64,000 nt of DNA from Tidjanibacter sp. (GCA_017936605.1 JAGBFH010000010.1:62001-126000), one strand, 5' to 3'; positions 5,850 through 15,600 are shown, counted from the stretch's first letter. The notes: a model not told the origin generated them from the sequence alone. Numbers and translations are program-made.

Positions 5850-8800
5850 AGTATTCCTGTTTGGCCAAACGCACATAGCCATTATAACGCCACTTAGCAT
5901 TCTCCTCGGCTGCGGCAAAGAGCTCATCGGCCTCGGCGGGGAACATCTTTTTCAGCGACGAGTAGCGCACCTCGGCTGCCAGGAAGGCCTGGAACTTGCT
6001 CCAGTCGGGCTCCTTGGAGTCGAGCTTAAAGGGATTCTCGCCCTTCTCGGCCAACTCGGGGTTGAAGTGCCACAGGTGCCAGTAGCCGCACTCGATAGCC
6101 TCCTTGCCAACACTGGGTGTACGGGTCATACCGCCCTTGATACCGTGGTTGATACAGGGTGCATAGGCGATGATGAGCGAGGGACCGTTGTAGGCCTCGG
6201 CCTCACGCAGCACGGTGAGCAGCTGATTGGGGTTGGCAATCGAAACCTGAGCCACATATACATAGCCGTAGGTCATAGCAATGGCGCCAATATCTTTCTT
6301 GCGGATACGCTTACCTGCCGATGCGAACTTGGCAACAGCGCCCACGGGGGTAGACTTGGAGGACTGACCACCGGTGTTGGAGTAGACCTCGGTATCGACA
6401 ATCAGGATGTTGACATCCTCACCCGAAGCGAGCACATGGTCAACACCACCGAAGCCGATATCGTAGCCCCAGCCGTCACCACCGATAATCCACTGCGACT
6501 TCTTCACCAAGAGGTCTTTCTGCTCAAGGATAGCCTTGCAGGTGTCGCAGCCGCAAGCCTCGGCCAGGGGCAGCAGACGGGCAGCAACCTCGGCACTGGT
6601 GGCGCTGATGTGGCGGCCATCAATCCACTCCTGCATAGTAGCCTTGAGCTCTGCGGAGCACTCCTGGCACGAGGCGATAGCCTCAGCCATCTTCGAAGAG
6701 AGCATATCGCGGCGTTTCTCAACGGCCACCTTCATACCCAGACCGAACTCGGCGTTATCCTCGAAGAGCGAGTTAGCCCAAGCGGGACCGTGACCCTTGG
6801 CGTTGGTGCAATAGGGGGTCGAGGGGGCCGAGCCCGAGTAAATCGAGGTACAGCCGGTAGCATTAGCGACCATCATCCTGTCGCCGAAGAGCTGAGTGAT
6901 GGTCTTGATATAGGGGGTCTCACCGCAACCAGCACAAGCACCCGAGAACTCAAACAGAGGCTGAGCAAACTGGTTACCCTTGATGGTCTTGGTCTTATCC
7001 ATTACATTCTCTTTGTAGCCAACCTTCTTGGTCACGAAGTCCCAGTTGGCCTGCTCGCCCATCTGCTCCTCGAGGGGTTTCATCACGAGGGCCTTGGTCT
7101 TGGCGGGACAAGCATCCACACAGTTGCCGCAACCGGTACAATCCAGAGGCGAGAGCTGAATACGGAACTTATAGCCTTTGGTCTGTGCCATACCGTCGCG
7201 GAGTGCCATACCTGCGGGAGCGGCTGCGGCCTCCTCCTCGGTCAGCAGGAAGGGACGGATTGCTGCGTGGGGGCAGACAAAGGCACACTGGTTACACTGG
7301 ATACAGTTCTCCGAAATCCACTCGGGCACCTTCACAGCGATGCCGCGTTTCTCGTAGGCTGCCGTACCGTTATCCCAAGTACCATCCTCCCTGCCATTGA
7401 AGGCGCTCACGGGAAGCAGGTCGCCCTTGAGGTTATTGATAGGCTCGCAGATGTTCCTCACGAACTCGGGCTTGTCGCAGTCGGCACCAACGCAACCGCA
7501 CTCCTCCTCAACGAGGTTTGCCCACTCGGCGGGGATGGCCACCTCAACGACCTCGCCACCCTTGTCAACAGCGGCGTAGTTCATCTCCACGATATCCTCA
7601 CCCTTCTTGCCATAGGACTTGTAGATAGCCTTCTTCATCTCCTCAACGGCCTGCTCATAGGGAATAACGGCCGAGATTTTGAAGAATGCCGACTGCATAA
7701 TGGTATTGGTGCGGTTGCCCAGACCAATCTCTGCGGCAATCTTGGTAGCGTTGATGATGTAGAACTTAATCTCGTTCTTGGCCATATAGACCTTCATATG
7801 GGTGGGCAGGGTTGCCAGGGTCTGCTCGGCGTCGTGAACGCTGTTCAGCAGGAACGAGCCACCGCGTTTGAGGCCCTTCAGCACATCGTACTTGTCTACA
7901 TACGAGGGCACGTGGCAAGCCACAAAGTCGGGAGTGGTCACCAGGTAGGGCGAGCGGATGGGCTTGTCACCAAACCTCAGGTGCGAGGAGGTGTAGCCAC
8001 CCGACTTCTTGGAGTCGTAGGAGAAGTATGCCTGGCAATATTTGTCGGTAGTGCCACCGATAATCTTAATCGAGTTTTTGTTTGCGCCCACGGTACCATC
8101 TGCACCCAGACCATAGAATACGGCCTCGAAGGTGCCCTCCTGAGCCATCGAAATCTCCTGGCCTACGGGCAGCGAGAGGAAGGTTACATCGTCCTCGATA
8201 CCCACGGTGAACTGGTTGCTAGGCTCCTCTGCCTTGAGGTTCTCGAAGACGGCCAGCATCTGTGCGGGGGTGGTGTCCTTCGACGAAAGGCCATAGCGGC
8301 CACCGATAATCTGGGGTTTGCACTCGGCGGGGATATCCTTGCACGAAGCGAAAGCCTCAACAACATCCAGATAGAGGGGGCAGCCGTTTGCGCCGGGCTC
8401 CTTGGTGCGGTCCAGAACGCAGATGCGCTTGGTGGTCTCGGGCAGCACAGCACCCAGGTACTTCACCGAGAAGGGACGGTAGAGGTGAACGGTCACAACA
8501 CCCACCTTCTCACCTTTGGCCATAAGGTAGTCAACAACCTCCTTGAGGGTCTCGGTAACCGAGCCCATAGCCACGATTACATTCTCTGCATCCTCGGCAC
8601 CATAGTAGGTGAAGGGGGCGTAGTGGCGGCCGGTAATCTCGGAGATTTTCTTCATAGCCTCAGCCACAGCGTCGGGCACTGCATCGTAGAACTTGTTGCT
8701 GGCCTCGCGGGTCTGGAAGTAGATATCGGGGTTCTGTGCGGTACCGCGGGTTACGGGGTGCTCGGGGTTGAGAGCCCTTGCGCGGAACTCTGCCAGAGCC

Positions 8801-9396
8801 TTCTGGTCGAAGAGGGGCTTGAGACTCTCCATCTCCATCAGCTCCACCTTCTGAATCTCGTGCGAGGTGCGGAAACCGTCGAAGAAGTGGAGGAATGGGA
8901 TGCGCGAGGTGAGCGACACGATGTGAGCCACACCTGCAAGGTCCATCACCTCCTGCACCGACGAGGTTGCGAGCATCGCAAAACCTGTCTGGCGTGCAGC
9001 CATAACATCCTGATGGTCACCAAAGATAGAGAGCGACTGAGCCGCCAGAGCGCGTGCCGAAACATGGAACACACCGGGGAGCAGCTCGCCCGCAATCTTG
9101 TACATATTGGGAATCATAAGCAGCAGACCCTGCGAAGCGGTGAAGGTCGAGGTGAGCGCACCTGCCTGCAACGAGCCGTGAACTGCGCCGGCGGCACCTG
9201 CCTCCGACTGCATCTCAACGACTTTTACGGTCTCGCCAAAGATATTTTTCTGACCTGCGGCAGCCCACTCGTCAACGAGCTCTGCCATAGTGGATGAAGG
9301 TGTGATGGGGTAGATTGCGGCCACCTCGCTGAACATATAGGCGATGTGAGCAGCAGCATAGTTACCATCACAGGTGATAAATTTCTTTTGTGCCAT
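5848..9396 (-). CDS. nifJ: Pyruvate:ferredoxin (flavodoxin) oxidoreductase
   Basis: 1182 residues, the usual length for the single-chain homodimeric enzyme. It oxidises pyruvate and CoA to acetyl-CoA and CO2 and passes electrons to ferredoxin or flavodoxin. Visible parts: the N-terminal pyrimidine-binding domain with YPITPSSTMAELVDEWA, a two-cluster ferredoxin domain (CIQCNQCAFVCP near residue 697 and CTGCGNCVDACP near 752), the cysteines of the proximal cluster (CAGCGETPY near 820), and the thiamine-diphosphate motif GGDGWGYDIGFGG near 973 followed by NTGGQSSKSTP. It is a single-gene unit with a TATCTTTG promoter about 120 nt upstream. It acts in the cytoplasm in central fermentative metabolism. 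Confidence 0.97.
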   Translation of the reverse strand: MAQKKFITCDGNYAAAHIAYMFSEVAAIYPITPSSTMAELVDEWAAAGQKNIFGETVKVVEMQSEAGAAGAVHGSLQAGALTSTFTASQGLLLMIPNMYKIAGELLPGVFHVSARALAAQSLSIFGDHQDVMAARQTGFAMLATSSVQEVMDLAGVAHIVSLTSRIPFLHFFDGFRTSHEIQKVELMEMESLKPLFDQKALAEFRARALNPEHPVTRGTAQNPDIYFQTREASNKFYDAVPDAVAEAMKKISEITGRHYAPFTYYGAEDAENVIVAMGSVTETLKEVVDYLMAKGEKVGVVTVHLYRPFSVKYLGAVLPETTKRICVLDRTKEPGANGCPLYLDVVEAFASCKDIPAECKPQIIGGRYGLSSKDTTPAQMLAVFENLKAEEPSNQFTVGIEDDVTFLSLPVGQEISMAQEGTFEAVFYGLGADGTVGANKNSIKIIGGTTDKYCQAYFSYDSKKSGGYTSSHLRFGDKPIRSPYLVTTPDFVACHVPSYVDKYDVLKGLKRGGSFLLNSVHDAEQTLATLPTHMKVYMAKNEIKFYIINATKIAAEIGLGNRTNTIMQSAFFKISAVIPYEQAVEEMKKAIYKSYGKKGEDIVEMNYAAVDKGGEVVEVAIPAEWANLVEEECGCVGADCDKPEFVRNICEPINNLKGDLLPVSAFNGREDGTWDNGTAAYEKRGIAVKVPEWISENCIQCNQCAFVCPHAAIRPFLLTEEEAAAAPAGMALRDGMAQTKGYKFRIQLSPLDCTGCGNCVDACPAKTKALVMKPLEEQMGEQANWDFVTKKVGYKENVMDKTKTIKGNQFAQPLFEFSGACAGCGETPYIKTITQLFGDRMMVANATGCTSIYSGSAPSTPYCTNAKGHGPAWANSLFEDNAEFGLGMKVAVEKRRDMLSSKMAEAIASCQECSAELKATMQEWIDGRHISATSAEVAARLLPLAEACGCDTCKAILEQKDLLVKKSQWIIGGDGWGYDIGFGGVDHVLASGEDVNILIVDTEVYSNTGGQSSKSTPVGAVAKFASAGKRIRKKDIGAIAMTYGYVYVAQVSIANPNQLLTVLREAEAYNGPSLIIAYAPCINHGIKGGMTRTPSVGKEAIECGYWHLWHFNPELAEKGENPFKLDSKEPDWSKFQAFLAAEVRYSSLKKMFPAEADELFAAAEENAKWRYNGYVRLAKQEY

Positions 9397-9517
9397 ATTT
9401 ACTCTTTTCGATTTTATGATATTTCTTTATTGTTTTCGGAACCTAACCTATTAACTCTCAGGGCCTCACGCACCACACTCCCAAAAAGGCAGCGCCACTA
9501 CCCCAAAATTCATCACG

Positions 9518-9525
9518 CAAAGATA
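9518..9525 (-). promoter_or_regulatory. -7 element of the nifJ promoter
   Basis: TATCTTTG on the minus strand, giving a leader of about 115 nt before the ATG. The rest of the 9397-9764 gap shows no gene. Confidence 0.55.
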
Positions 9526-9764
9526 ATAAGTTCTTCCAAATTTCGCTAAATTTGTCCAACTTTTTGAGGCCCAAAAAGACCCCCTCGGGTTGTTATTTGT
9601 CTAACAGTATCAGTGTGTTACAAAAATAACAGCACCCAAAAACGGGGCTTTCTGGGCTGATTATAAACAACATAGTTTTCGGATGCAAAAGTGGCTTTTT
9701 CGCTTTGCGCCCGTCCATCCGAGGCTGAAAATTTTATGTAAATTTAACATACGAATTTATCTCT

Positions 9765-11009
9765 ATGATAAACTACAAAGAACATCGACTGTCGAATGGT
9801 CTGAGGGTGCTCGCCAACGAGGATGAGTGTTCGGCTATGGCGGCCGTCAATCTGCTCTACCAGGTGGGCTCGCGCGACGAGAGCGCCGAGCGCACGGGCT
9901 TTGCTCACCTCTTTGAGCACCTTATGTTTCGCGGCACAAAGTCTGTGCCCGACTTCGATGGCCCTGTGCAGGAGGTCTGCGGCGAGAACAACGCCTTCAC
10001 CACTGCCGACTATACCAATTTTTATATTACCACCCCCAAAGACAACTTCGAGACAGCCCTCTGGCTCGAGGCCGACCGTATGATGGGGCTCGACATCACC
10101 CCCGAGAAACTCGCGCTCGAGAAGTCGGTGGTAATTGAGGAGTTCAACCAGCGCTTCCTGAACCGCCCCTATGGCGAGCAGTGGCACACGCTGCGCAGTA
10201 TGGTCTACACCCGCCACCCCTACCGTTGGCCCGTCATAGGCATCACCCCCGACCACATACGCAACGCCTCACTGGAGGATGTCAAGGAGTTCTACGAGAG
10301 GTTCTACAACCCCTCCAATGCTATCCTGAGCGTGTCGGCCGCCCTGCCCGCCGAGCGCATCTTCGAGGCTGCCGAGCGCTACTTCGGAGAGCTCCCCGCA
10401 GGCCGAACATACAACACCTCCGAGCAAAGAGCCTTAGAGCCCAAGATAACCTCTGCCCGCAGGCACACGATTGAGTCCAATGTGCCCGCCGACCAGATAA
10501 CCATCGCTTTTCTGATGGAGGAGCGCGGCGAGAGGGGATATTACCTCTGTGACCTTCTGACAGACCTTCTGGCAGGTGGCGAGTCGGCACGCATCTACCA
10601 GCACCTTGTGCGCCAGAGGCAGATTTTCTCCGCCGCCAACGCCTACATCACGGGCGAGTGTGGCCAGGGAATGCTGATTCTCACGGGGCAGATTACCCCG
10701 GGCACCTCCATTGAGGAGGCCGAGGAGGCCCTCTATGGCGAGTTGGAACTCCTTGTAAGGGAGCCCGTTGGCGACTACGAACTGCGCAAGGTGCAGAATA
10801 AGTTTGAGGCCAACATCACCTTTGGTGAGCTGAATGTTATGAACAAGGCTATGAACCTCGGCTACTACAAGATGCTGGGCGATATGAGCCTTCTGAATGG
10901 CGAAATTGACATCTACCGCTCCATCACCGCCGAGGAGATTGCCGACTACATCCTGAGGAACCTCACCCGCAACCAGAGTGCAACCCTAATCTACCGCAGC
11001 AAGAGATGA
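9765..11009 (+). CDS. M16-family zinc peptidase, catalytic subunit
   Basis: 414 residues. The inverted zinc motif HxxEH is present as H48-L-F-E51-H52. The third ligand is probably E125 or E126 in LALEKSVVIEEFNQR. The fold is the two-lobed M16B type seen in bacterial processing-peptidase relatives. No signal peptide is visible, so a cytoplasmic enzyme that degrades or processes peptides is likely. Its stop codon overlaps the start of the next gene by 4 nt (ATGA), indicating translational coupling and a heterodimer with the following non-catalytic paralogue. Confidence 0.92.
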   Translation: MINYKEHRLSNGLRVLANEDECSAMAAVNLLYQVGSRDESAERTGFAHLFEHLMFRGTKSVPDFDGPVQEVCGENNAFTTADYTNFYITTPKDNFETALWLEADRMMGLDITPEKLALEKSVVIEEFNQRFLNRPYGEQWHTLRSMVYTRHPYRWPVIGITPDHIRNASLEDVKEFYERFYNPSNAILSVSAALPAERIFEAAERYFGELPAGRTYNTSEQRALEPKITSARRHTIESNVPADQITIAFLMEERGERGYYLCDLLTDLLAGGESARIYQHLVRQRQIFSAANAYITGECGQGMLILTGQITPGTSIEEAEEALYGELELLVREPVGDYELRKVQNKFEANITFGELNVMNKAMNLGYYKMLGDMSLLNGEIDIYRSITAEEIADYILRNLTRNQSATLIYRSKR

Positions 11010-12259
11010 AACGACCCGAGATACACCCCATAAGCCTTCCCCGCGTGCCCCACTATGAGATGACCAAGACCGAGGGCGGCGCCCCACTCTACACACTCCA
11101 CAACTCCACACAAGGGGTCGTGAGGGTGAGTTTTGTCTTTCGTGCCGGCACCTCCTACCAGAGCGCTCCCTTCAGCGCCTCGACGGTTGTGAACACCCTC
11201 ACTGAGGGGACCCTCAACCTCTCGGGCGAGCAGATTGCCGAGGGACTCGATTTTGTGGGCTCCTACTACGATGCCAACATCGACCGCGACTGGGCGGTGG
11301 TGACCTTCTGCTCGCTGGGCAAGTTCGTGGAGCCCACACTCGACATCGCCGAGGAGGTCATCCTGCGCCCCGAGTTCCCCGCCAGGGAGATTGCCTCCTA
11401 CTGCGCCAAGCGCAAGGAGCAACTCCACATCCAGCGCAGCAAGCCCGAGCAGCTCTCGCGCGAGCTCTTCGGCAAGTCGCTCTTTGGCGAGAACCACCCC
11501 TATGGCATAACCTCCTCCGAGGAGGCCTACGACGACATCACCCCCGATCTGCTACGCGACTTCTACAACGCCCACTACAATGCCGCCAACGCCTTTGCGG
11601 TCATCTGTGGCGACTTCGACCAGAAGGTCGTGGAGCGCGTCGTGGCCATACTGAATGGCTTGCCCGCAGGCGAGGAGGCCTCCAGAGAGATTCCTCCGCT
11701 GGAGTCGGTACCCTTTGCCAAGCAGCGACTCGAGGGCGCCGTGCAGTCATCGGTGAAGATTGGTATTCCGCTCTTCCCGCGCTCCCACCCCGACTTCATA
11801 CCTCTTCAGGTCCTGGCGACGGCTATGGGTGGCTACTTCGGCTCGCGACTGATGCAGAACCTCAGGGAGGAGCACGGCTACACCTACGGGGCCTATGCCG
11901 CAATGATAAACCTCGACCAGTCGGGCTACTTTGTGATGAGTGCCGAGGTGGCAGCCGAGCACACCGATGAGGCTATTGCTGAGATGTTTAGCGAGTTAGA
12001 CAGGCTCTCGTTGGAGCCTATCGCGGAGGAGGAGTTGGAGATTGTGAGGAAAATCATCGTGGGCGATGTGATGAGAATCTTCGACGGCCCGTTTGGGGCG
12101 GCCGATGTGACCATCGAGAACATCCAGAACGGCGAGCGCAACGACTACACCGAGCACTTTATGGCCCGCGTGAGGAGCATCACCCCCGCCGAGTTGCAGG
12201 CCGTAGCCCAGCGCTATTTGCAGAAAAATCGCTCTACGGTAACAATTATTGGGGCATAA
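11006..12259 (+). CDS. M16-family peptidase homologue, non-catalytic partner
   Basis: 417 residues of M16 fold. The HxxEH site is replaced: the matching position reads FSASTVVNTLTEG, with no zinc ligands. It keeps the substrate-binding C-terminal signature GSRLMQNLREEHGYTYGAYA near residues 275-295, as in the non-catalytic chain of M16B heterodimers, where an Arg/Tyr pair binds the peptide carboxylate. The 4-nt overlap with the catalytic gene supports a one-to-one complex. No signal peptide. No terminator is evident before the next promoter at 12285. Confidence 0.9.
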   Translation: MKRPEIHPISLPRVPHYEMTKTEGGAPLYTLHNSTQGVVRVSFVFRAGTSYQSAPFSASTVVNTLTEGTLNLSGEQIAEGLDFVGSYYDANIDRDWAVVTFCSLGKFVEPTLDIAEEVILRPEFPAREIASYCAKRKEQLHIQRSKPEQLSRELFGKSLFGENHPYGITSSEEAYDDITPDLLRDFYNAHYNAANAFAVICGDFDQKVVERVVAILNGLPAGEEASREIPPLESVPFAKQRLEGAVQSSVKIGIPLFPRSHPDFIPLQVLATAMGGYFGSRLMQNLREEHGYTYGAYAAMINLDQSGYFVMSAEVAAEHTDEAIAEMFSELDRLSLEPIAEEELEIVRKIIVGDVMRIFDGPFGAADVTIENIQNGERNDYTEHFMARVRSITPAELQAVAQRYLQKNRSTVTIIGA

Positions 12260-12284
12260 TGAACTTTTATTGAAAATTTGTTCC

Positions 12285-12292
12285 TACATTTG
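12285..12292 (+). promoter_or_regulatory. -7 element for the large lipoprotein gene
   Basis: TACATTTG, 65 nt before the ATG at 12357. No clear TTTG at the ideal distance upstream. Confidence 0.4.
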
Positions 12293-12356
12293 TAGTTGGG
12301 AAATATTTGTTCTCCACTTGGACATAACAAACCTTAACAAATAAAACCAAACAACT

Positions 12357-14330
12357 ATGAAAAAATTTTTCGCGTTTCTGATGGCTGCAGCCGCTCTGAT
12401 GACCGGCTGTAACAACCCCGAGCCCGATGACAAACCCGACAACAAGGAGGAGGAGAAATTCTATGGCCTCACCCTCAACGATGCAGAGGTTCTCAATCGT
12501 GGTGACTACTATGGCGATGGTACCAACAGCTACCTCGTATACCTCTACAAAGTAGAGAGCGAGCAGAAGACTCGTATCTTCGCAGGTGAGATTATCACTC
12601 CCGAGGTAAACGACGGCGTTATCCCCGCCGGTAAGTACACCATCGAGGAGGGCGGTCTGGTAGAGGGTGACATTGAGCCCATTCTGGACGGTTCGTTCTT
12701 CGTTCGTAATGTAGAGGAGGACGGCTTTATTATGCTCGTAACCGAGGGCTATCTGGAGGTTAAACACCTCGAGACCGCAGGTGAGTATGAGCTGACCGCT
12801 TCGTTCAAGGGTATTGACGCCAACACTGGCGAGGCTAAACCTGTTCAGGAGGGCCGCTTTACTGGTGCTCCCCGTATGATTGGTCTTCCCGCAAGCAACA
12901 ACTACGAGGTATTCACCCCCTACGGCGCACAGGCAATGTATGTTCCCATTGGCGACGGCATAGCTGGATATGATATTCTTCTTGCTTCGCAGGGTGCATT
13001 CGACGGGGAGACTTTCCCCGTAAAGATGGCAGAGTTTGTTATCATCAGCGAGGACCTTGGTGTTGAGGCTCTTCCCCAGGGCACTTTCCCCATCGACTAC
13101 TTCCTCGGCGGCGCATACCTCAATATACAGCTTGCCAATGCGATGATTACCATCGATGCTAATGGCGATGCCACTACAGACGAGGGTCGCGATGGTTATA
13201 TCACCATCAAGGCCAAAGGTGAGGGCAAATACAGCATCGAGGCTGTTACTTTCACCGACAAGGCTGGTTACAAACAGAAATATGAGGGTGAGGTTTACAT
13301 CTTCGAGGAGAGTGCTGCTGGCGACCGCGATGAGATTGCTCTGAATGTTGAGGGTGCTGCCCTTGTATGGTTGGGCGACGGCGTATGGCAGGTTCAGCTG
13401 CTCGACAGCACTTTGGCTCAGGGCCAGGGCGTGCTCTTGGCAATCTACGCATTTGGCGACGAGAACTCGACCATCAATGACGGTCTTGCAAGTGGCACCT
13501 ACGCATTCACCGACACCCAGGCAGCAGGTACCGCTCTTGCAGGCTATGTAAGCAGCCAGGGCGCAGGTGGTTCGCTGGCTCTCACCGCAGATGGCCAGTA
13601 CTACTACGACTACCTCGGCGATGGCCAGATGGAGGTTGTGAACAATGGCGACGGCACCTACACTATCTCGGTAGCTTCGGGTGGTGATGAGTACTACTTC
13701 ACCGCAGAGTATAGCGGCGAGGTTGCAGTTTACGACGACACCACAAGCGGTGGCGGCAGCAGCGACGCAATCGCACTGAACATCGAGTCGATGGAGATGT
13801 ACTACCTCGGCATCGGCGAGTGGATTGTTTACCTGACCGACCCCACTTGCAACCAGGGTATGGGCGCAAACCTGATGCTGGATGTAATCCTCGCAGAGGA
13901 TGCCACCTTCGAGCAGGGCCTTGCAACCGGCACCTACACCTTCGCTGACACCTACGATCCTATGACCATCTATCCTGGTTATGTTGACGAGGAGGGCTAC
14001 CTGTCCGGTTCTATGGTACTTGCCGTTGCACAGCAGGGCGCATACGACTATGTGGATAATGGCTCGATGACCGTTACCAACAATGGCGATGGCACCTATG
14101 CAGTTGAGTTCCTCGTAAGCGGCTCGAAATACGCTTGGCAGGGTAGCTACAGCGGCGCAGCAACCGCAGAAGACGCAACCCAGCAGGGTGTTGCACCCAA
14201 GAAGGCTGCTAAGAAATTGGCCCCCGCAAAGAGTGCAAAGGTTTTCGAGAAAAACGCAAAACTTACTTGGAATCCCAGCGTTTCCATCAACAGTTTTTTC
14301 AGCTTCGACGCTGAGGACTACCGTCGCTAA
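12357..14330 (+). CDS. Large repeat-built surface lipoprotein, unknown function
   Basis: 657 residues. The lipobox LMTGCNN gives Cys18. An acidic linker (PEPDDKPDNKEEE), typical of surface-exported Bacteroidetes lipoproteins, follows. The rest is about four copies of a 140-160 residue beta-rich module (starting near 37, 185, 335 and 480). The last two copies are the most alike and share GL(A)xGTY.F.DT, GYV...G, GSMVLA/GSLALT, and (Q)MxVxNNGDGTYxxxxxSG. A different tail follows: KKAAKKLAPAKSAKVFEKNAK, then an aromatic end. I do not recognise a named family. A role in ligand binding at the cell surface is only a guess. It is a single-gene unit with its own promoter and terminator. Confidence 0.75.
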   Translation: MKKFFAFLMAAAALMTGCNNPEPDDKPDNKEEEKFYGLTLNDAEVLNRGDYYGDGTNSYLVYLYKVESEQKTRIFAGEIITPEVNDGVIPAGKYTIEEGGLVEGDIEPILDGSFFVRNVEEDGFIMLVTEGYLEVKHLETAGEYELTASFKGIDANTGEAKPVQEGRFTGAPRMIGLPASNNYEVFTPYGAQAMYVPIGDGIAGYDILLASQGAFDGETFPVKMAEFVIISEDLGVEALPQGTFPIDYFLGGAYLNIQLANAMITIDANGDATTDEGRDGYITIKAKGEGKYSIEAVTFTDKAGYKQKYEGEVYIFEESAAGDRDEIALNVEGAALVWLGDGVWQVQLLDSTLAQGQGVLLAIYAFGDENSTINDGLASGTYAFTDTQAAGTALAGYVSSQGAGGSLALTADGQYYYDYLGDGQMEVVNNGDGTYTISVASGGDEYYFTAEYSGEVAVYDDTTSGGGSSDAIALNIESMEMYYLGIGEWIVYLTDPTCNQGMGANLMLDVILAEDATFEQGLATGTYTFADTYDPMTIYPGYVDEEGYLSGSMVLAVAQQGAYDYVDNGSMTVTNNGDGTYAVEFLVSGSKYAWQGSYSGAATAEDATQQGVAPKKAAKKLAPAKSAKVFEKNAKLTWNPSVSINSFFSFDAEDYRR

Positions 14331-14373
14331 TTAGTAGCACCCCTTTGGTCCTCCGGGACTAAACATACTCACA

Positions 14374-14410
14374 AAAACTCCCGCCTCCCGCAAGGGGCGG
14401 GAGTTTTTTG
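14374..14410 (+). terminator. Terminator after the large lipoprotein gene
   Basis: AAAACTCCCGCC pairs with GGCGGGAGTTTT, followed by TTG. The A/T symmetry could also stop transcription arriving from the right. Confidence 0.85.
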
Positions 14411-14430
14411 TGTGAGTGTTAGGAGTTAAG

Positions 14431-14555
14431 AGTTTTAAGGACTCTAAGGTCTTTAAGGTCATTAAGGCCCTTAAGGACCTATGGGGCTTATGGGTCTTAT
14501 AGGGCTTATGGGTCTTATAGGTCTTATAGGTCTTATAGGTCTTATAGGCCCTATA
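14431..14555. repeat. 9-nt period degenerate tandem array, copy 3
   Basis: Nonamers run GGACTCTAA, GGTCTTTAA, GGTCATTAA, GGCCCTTAA, GGACCTATG, GGGCTTATG, then GGTCTTATA several times, ending at GGCCCTATA. They are followed by GACGGTAGACGGTAGAC, which also follows copy 4. Confidence 0.7.
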
Positions 14556-14586
14556 TGACGGTAGACGGTAGACAGCTGGCGGTTGA

Positions 14587-14634
14587 CAGACCTCTCCCGA
14601 GCTTCGCCCACCCTCCCCTAACTTAGGGGAGGGA
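14587..14634 (+). repeat. CAGACCTCTCC... dispersed hairpin repeat, copy 2
   Basis: The same unit as 1199-1244, ending in CCTCCCCTAA/TTAGGGGAGG. Confidence 0.7.
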
Positions 14635-14715
14635 AAAGGCCAAAAGGCCAAAAGGCCAAAAGGGCTAAAAGGGCCAAAAAGCAAACTGAAAACTGAAAAC
14701 TAAAAAATTATAATT

Positions 14716-14763
14716 CCCTCCCCTAAGTTAGGGGAGGGTGCCCGTAGGGCGGGAGAGGTCTGT
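14716..14763 (-). repeat. CAGACCTCTCC... dispersed hairpin repeat, copy 3 (inverted)
   Basis: Inverted with respect to copy 2, so the 14587-14763 region is itself a large inverted repeat. Between the copies is a run of AAAGGCC/AAACTGA short repeats. Confidence 0.7.
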
Positions 14764-14814
14764 TATCTGTCGTGCTTCGGTAGAAGAATGAGAGAAATGG
14801 GAGAAATGGGAGTT

Positions 14815-14885
14815 TCCTTAAGGTCCTTAAAGTCCTTAAGGACCTATGGGTCTTATAGGTCTTATAGGTCTTATAGGCCCTATAT
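14815..14885. repeat. 9-nt period degenerate tandem array, copy 4
   Basis: AAGGTCCTT, AAAGTCCTT, then GGTCTTATA units to GGCCCTATA and GACGGTAGACGGTAGAC. The end is nearly identical to copy 3, about 330 nt away. Confidence 0.7.
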
Positions 14886-14922
14886 GACGGTAGACGGTAG
14901 ACGGTTGTCCGTCGGTCGCCCC

Positions 14923-15474
14923 CTACAACGCCACCGTCTGCTGCTCGACCATAATGAGGTCCGAGAGGTTGTAGCCGCGCTCACGAAGGCGCTCGAAGAT
15001 GCTCTCCAGAGTGGCGGAGTCCATCGTGGGGGTGCGAGAGAGTATCCACAGGTAGCTGTCGTTGCTGCCGCCCACCACCGCATAGGAGTAGTCGGGACCT
15101 ATCTCCAGCACATTATACTGGGCGGGGAAGAGAAAGAAGGTGACTTTGAGCCTGCCAGGCACATCGGTCGTGCGGGCCGTACCCTTGGTGACCTTGGTCT
15201 TACCGTTCTTGATACCCTCATTGCGGACCTCTATTTTGCCCTCACCTATGGGCGTATAGGTGGTCTTCACGCGGGTCATCCCTTTCTCAAAGAAGTGGGG
15301 TTTGCGTGCAATCTCATACCACACCCCTTTGTAGCGGTCCAAATCGAGCGAGGTGACGGTTGTGGTGTCCAGCTTGCCACCCGTGGCGGCCAGCGTGGTG
15401 GTCGTAAACAGCAGGAGCGAAAGGCCCCCGAGGGCCAAACAGCCCCATAGAATCATCTTTCCGGTCATAGTCAT
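14923..15474 (-). CDS. blc: Lipocalin (Blc-type)
   Basis: 183 residues from the ATG at 15474. The frame extends further upstream, but that stretch overlaps the divergent promoter region. An N-terminal hydrophobic segment (MILWGCLALGGLSLLLFTTT) serves as signal or anchor, without a clear lipobox. The lipocalin motif follows: LDLDRYKGVWYEIARKPHFFEKG, containing the GxW signature, then VRNEGIKNGK and GRLKVTFFLFPAQYNVLEIGPDYSYAVVGG. The C-terminus has YLWILSRTPT, as in Blc/outer-membrane lipocalins, which bind fatty acids or lysophospholipids in membrane maintenance. Divergent from the radical SAM gene. Confidence 0.88.
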   Translation of the reverse strand: MTMTGKMILWGCLALGGLSLLLFTTTTLAATGGKLDTTTVTSLDLDRYKGVWYEIARKPHFFEKGMTRVKTTYTPIGEGKIEVRNEGIKNGKTKVTKGTARTTDVPGRLKVTFFLFPAQYNVLEIGPDYSYAVVGGSNDSYLWILSRTPTMDSATLESIFERLRERGYNLSDLIMVEQQTVAL

Positions 15475-15547
15475 AAGGTTTTTAGTGTGTGAAACATTCT
15501 CCCCCACGGGGCGCAAAAGGAGTGCCACGCACAGAAAGAGGCAAAAA

Positions 15548-15580
15548 TTTTGCTGCTCTCGGCAAAAAAGCGTACCTTCG
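15548..15580 (+). promoter_or_regulatory. Promoter of the radical SAM-prfB unit
   Basis: TTTTG at 15548-15552 and TACCTTCG at 15573-15580 with a 20-nt spacer. It places the start codon at 15601, not at the upstream in-frame codon at 15550. Confidence 0.5.
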
Positions 15581-15600
15581 CACAAAGAAACAACCCCACT

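Noticed and set aside
5794..9297. 1167-codon open frame on the + strand opposite nifJ
   Set aside because: It is an antisense shadow of the conserved nifJ gene. It has no recognisable domain or promoter.
14331..14684. Minus-strand frame with repeated YKT/HKP tripeptides
   Set aside because: It is generated by the 9-nt repeat array, whose period is a multiple of three. The same applies to 14788-15450 (+) and 22457-22756 (-).
14587..14763. Insertion sequence with terminal inverted repeats
   Set aside because: The two inverted copies enclose only about 80 nt of short repeats and no transposase. The same unit occurs alone elsewhere.
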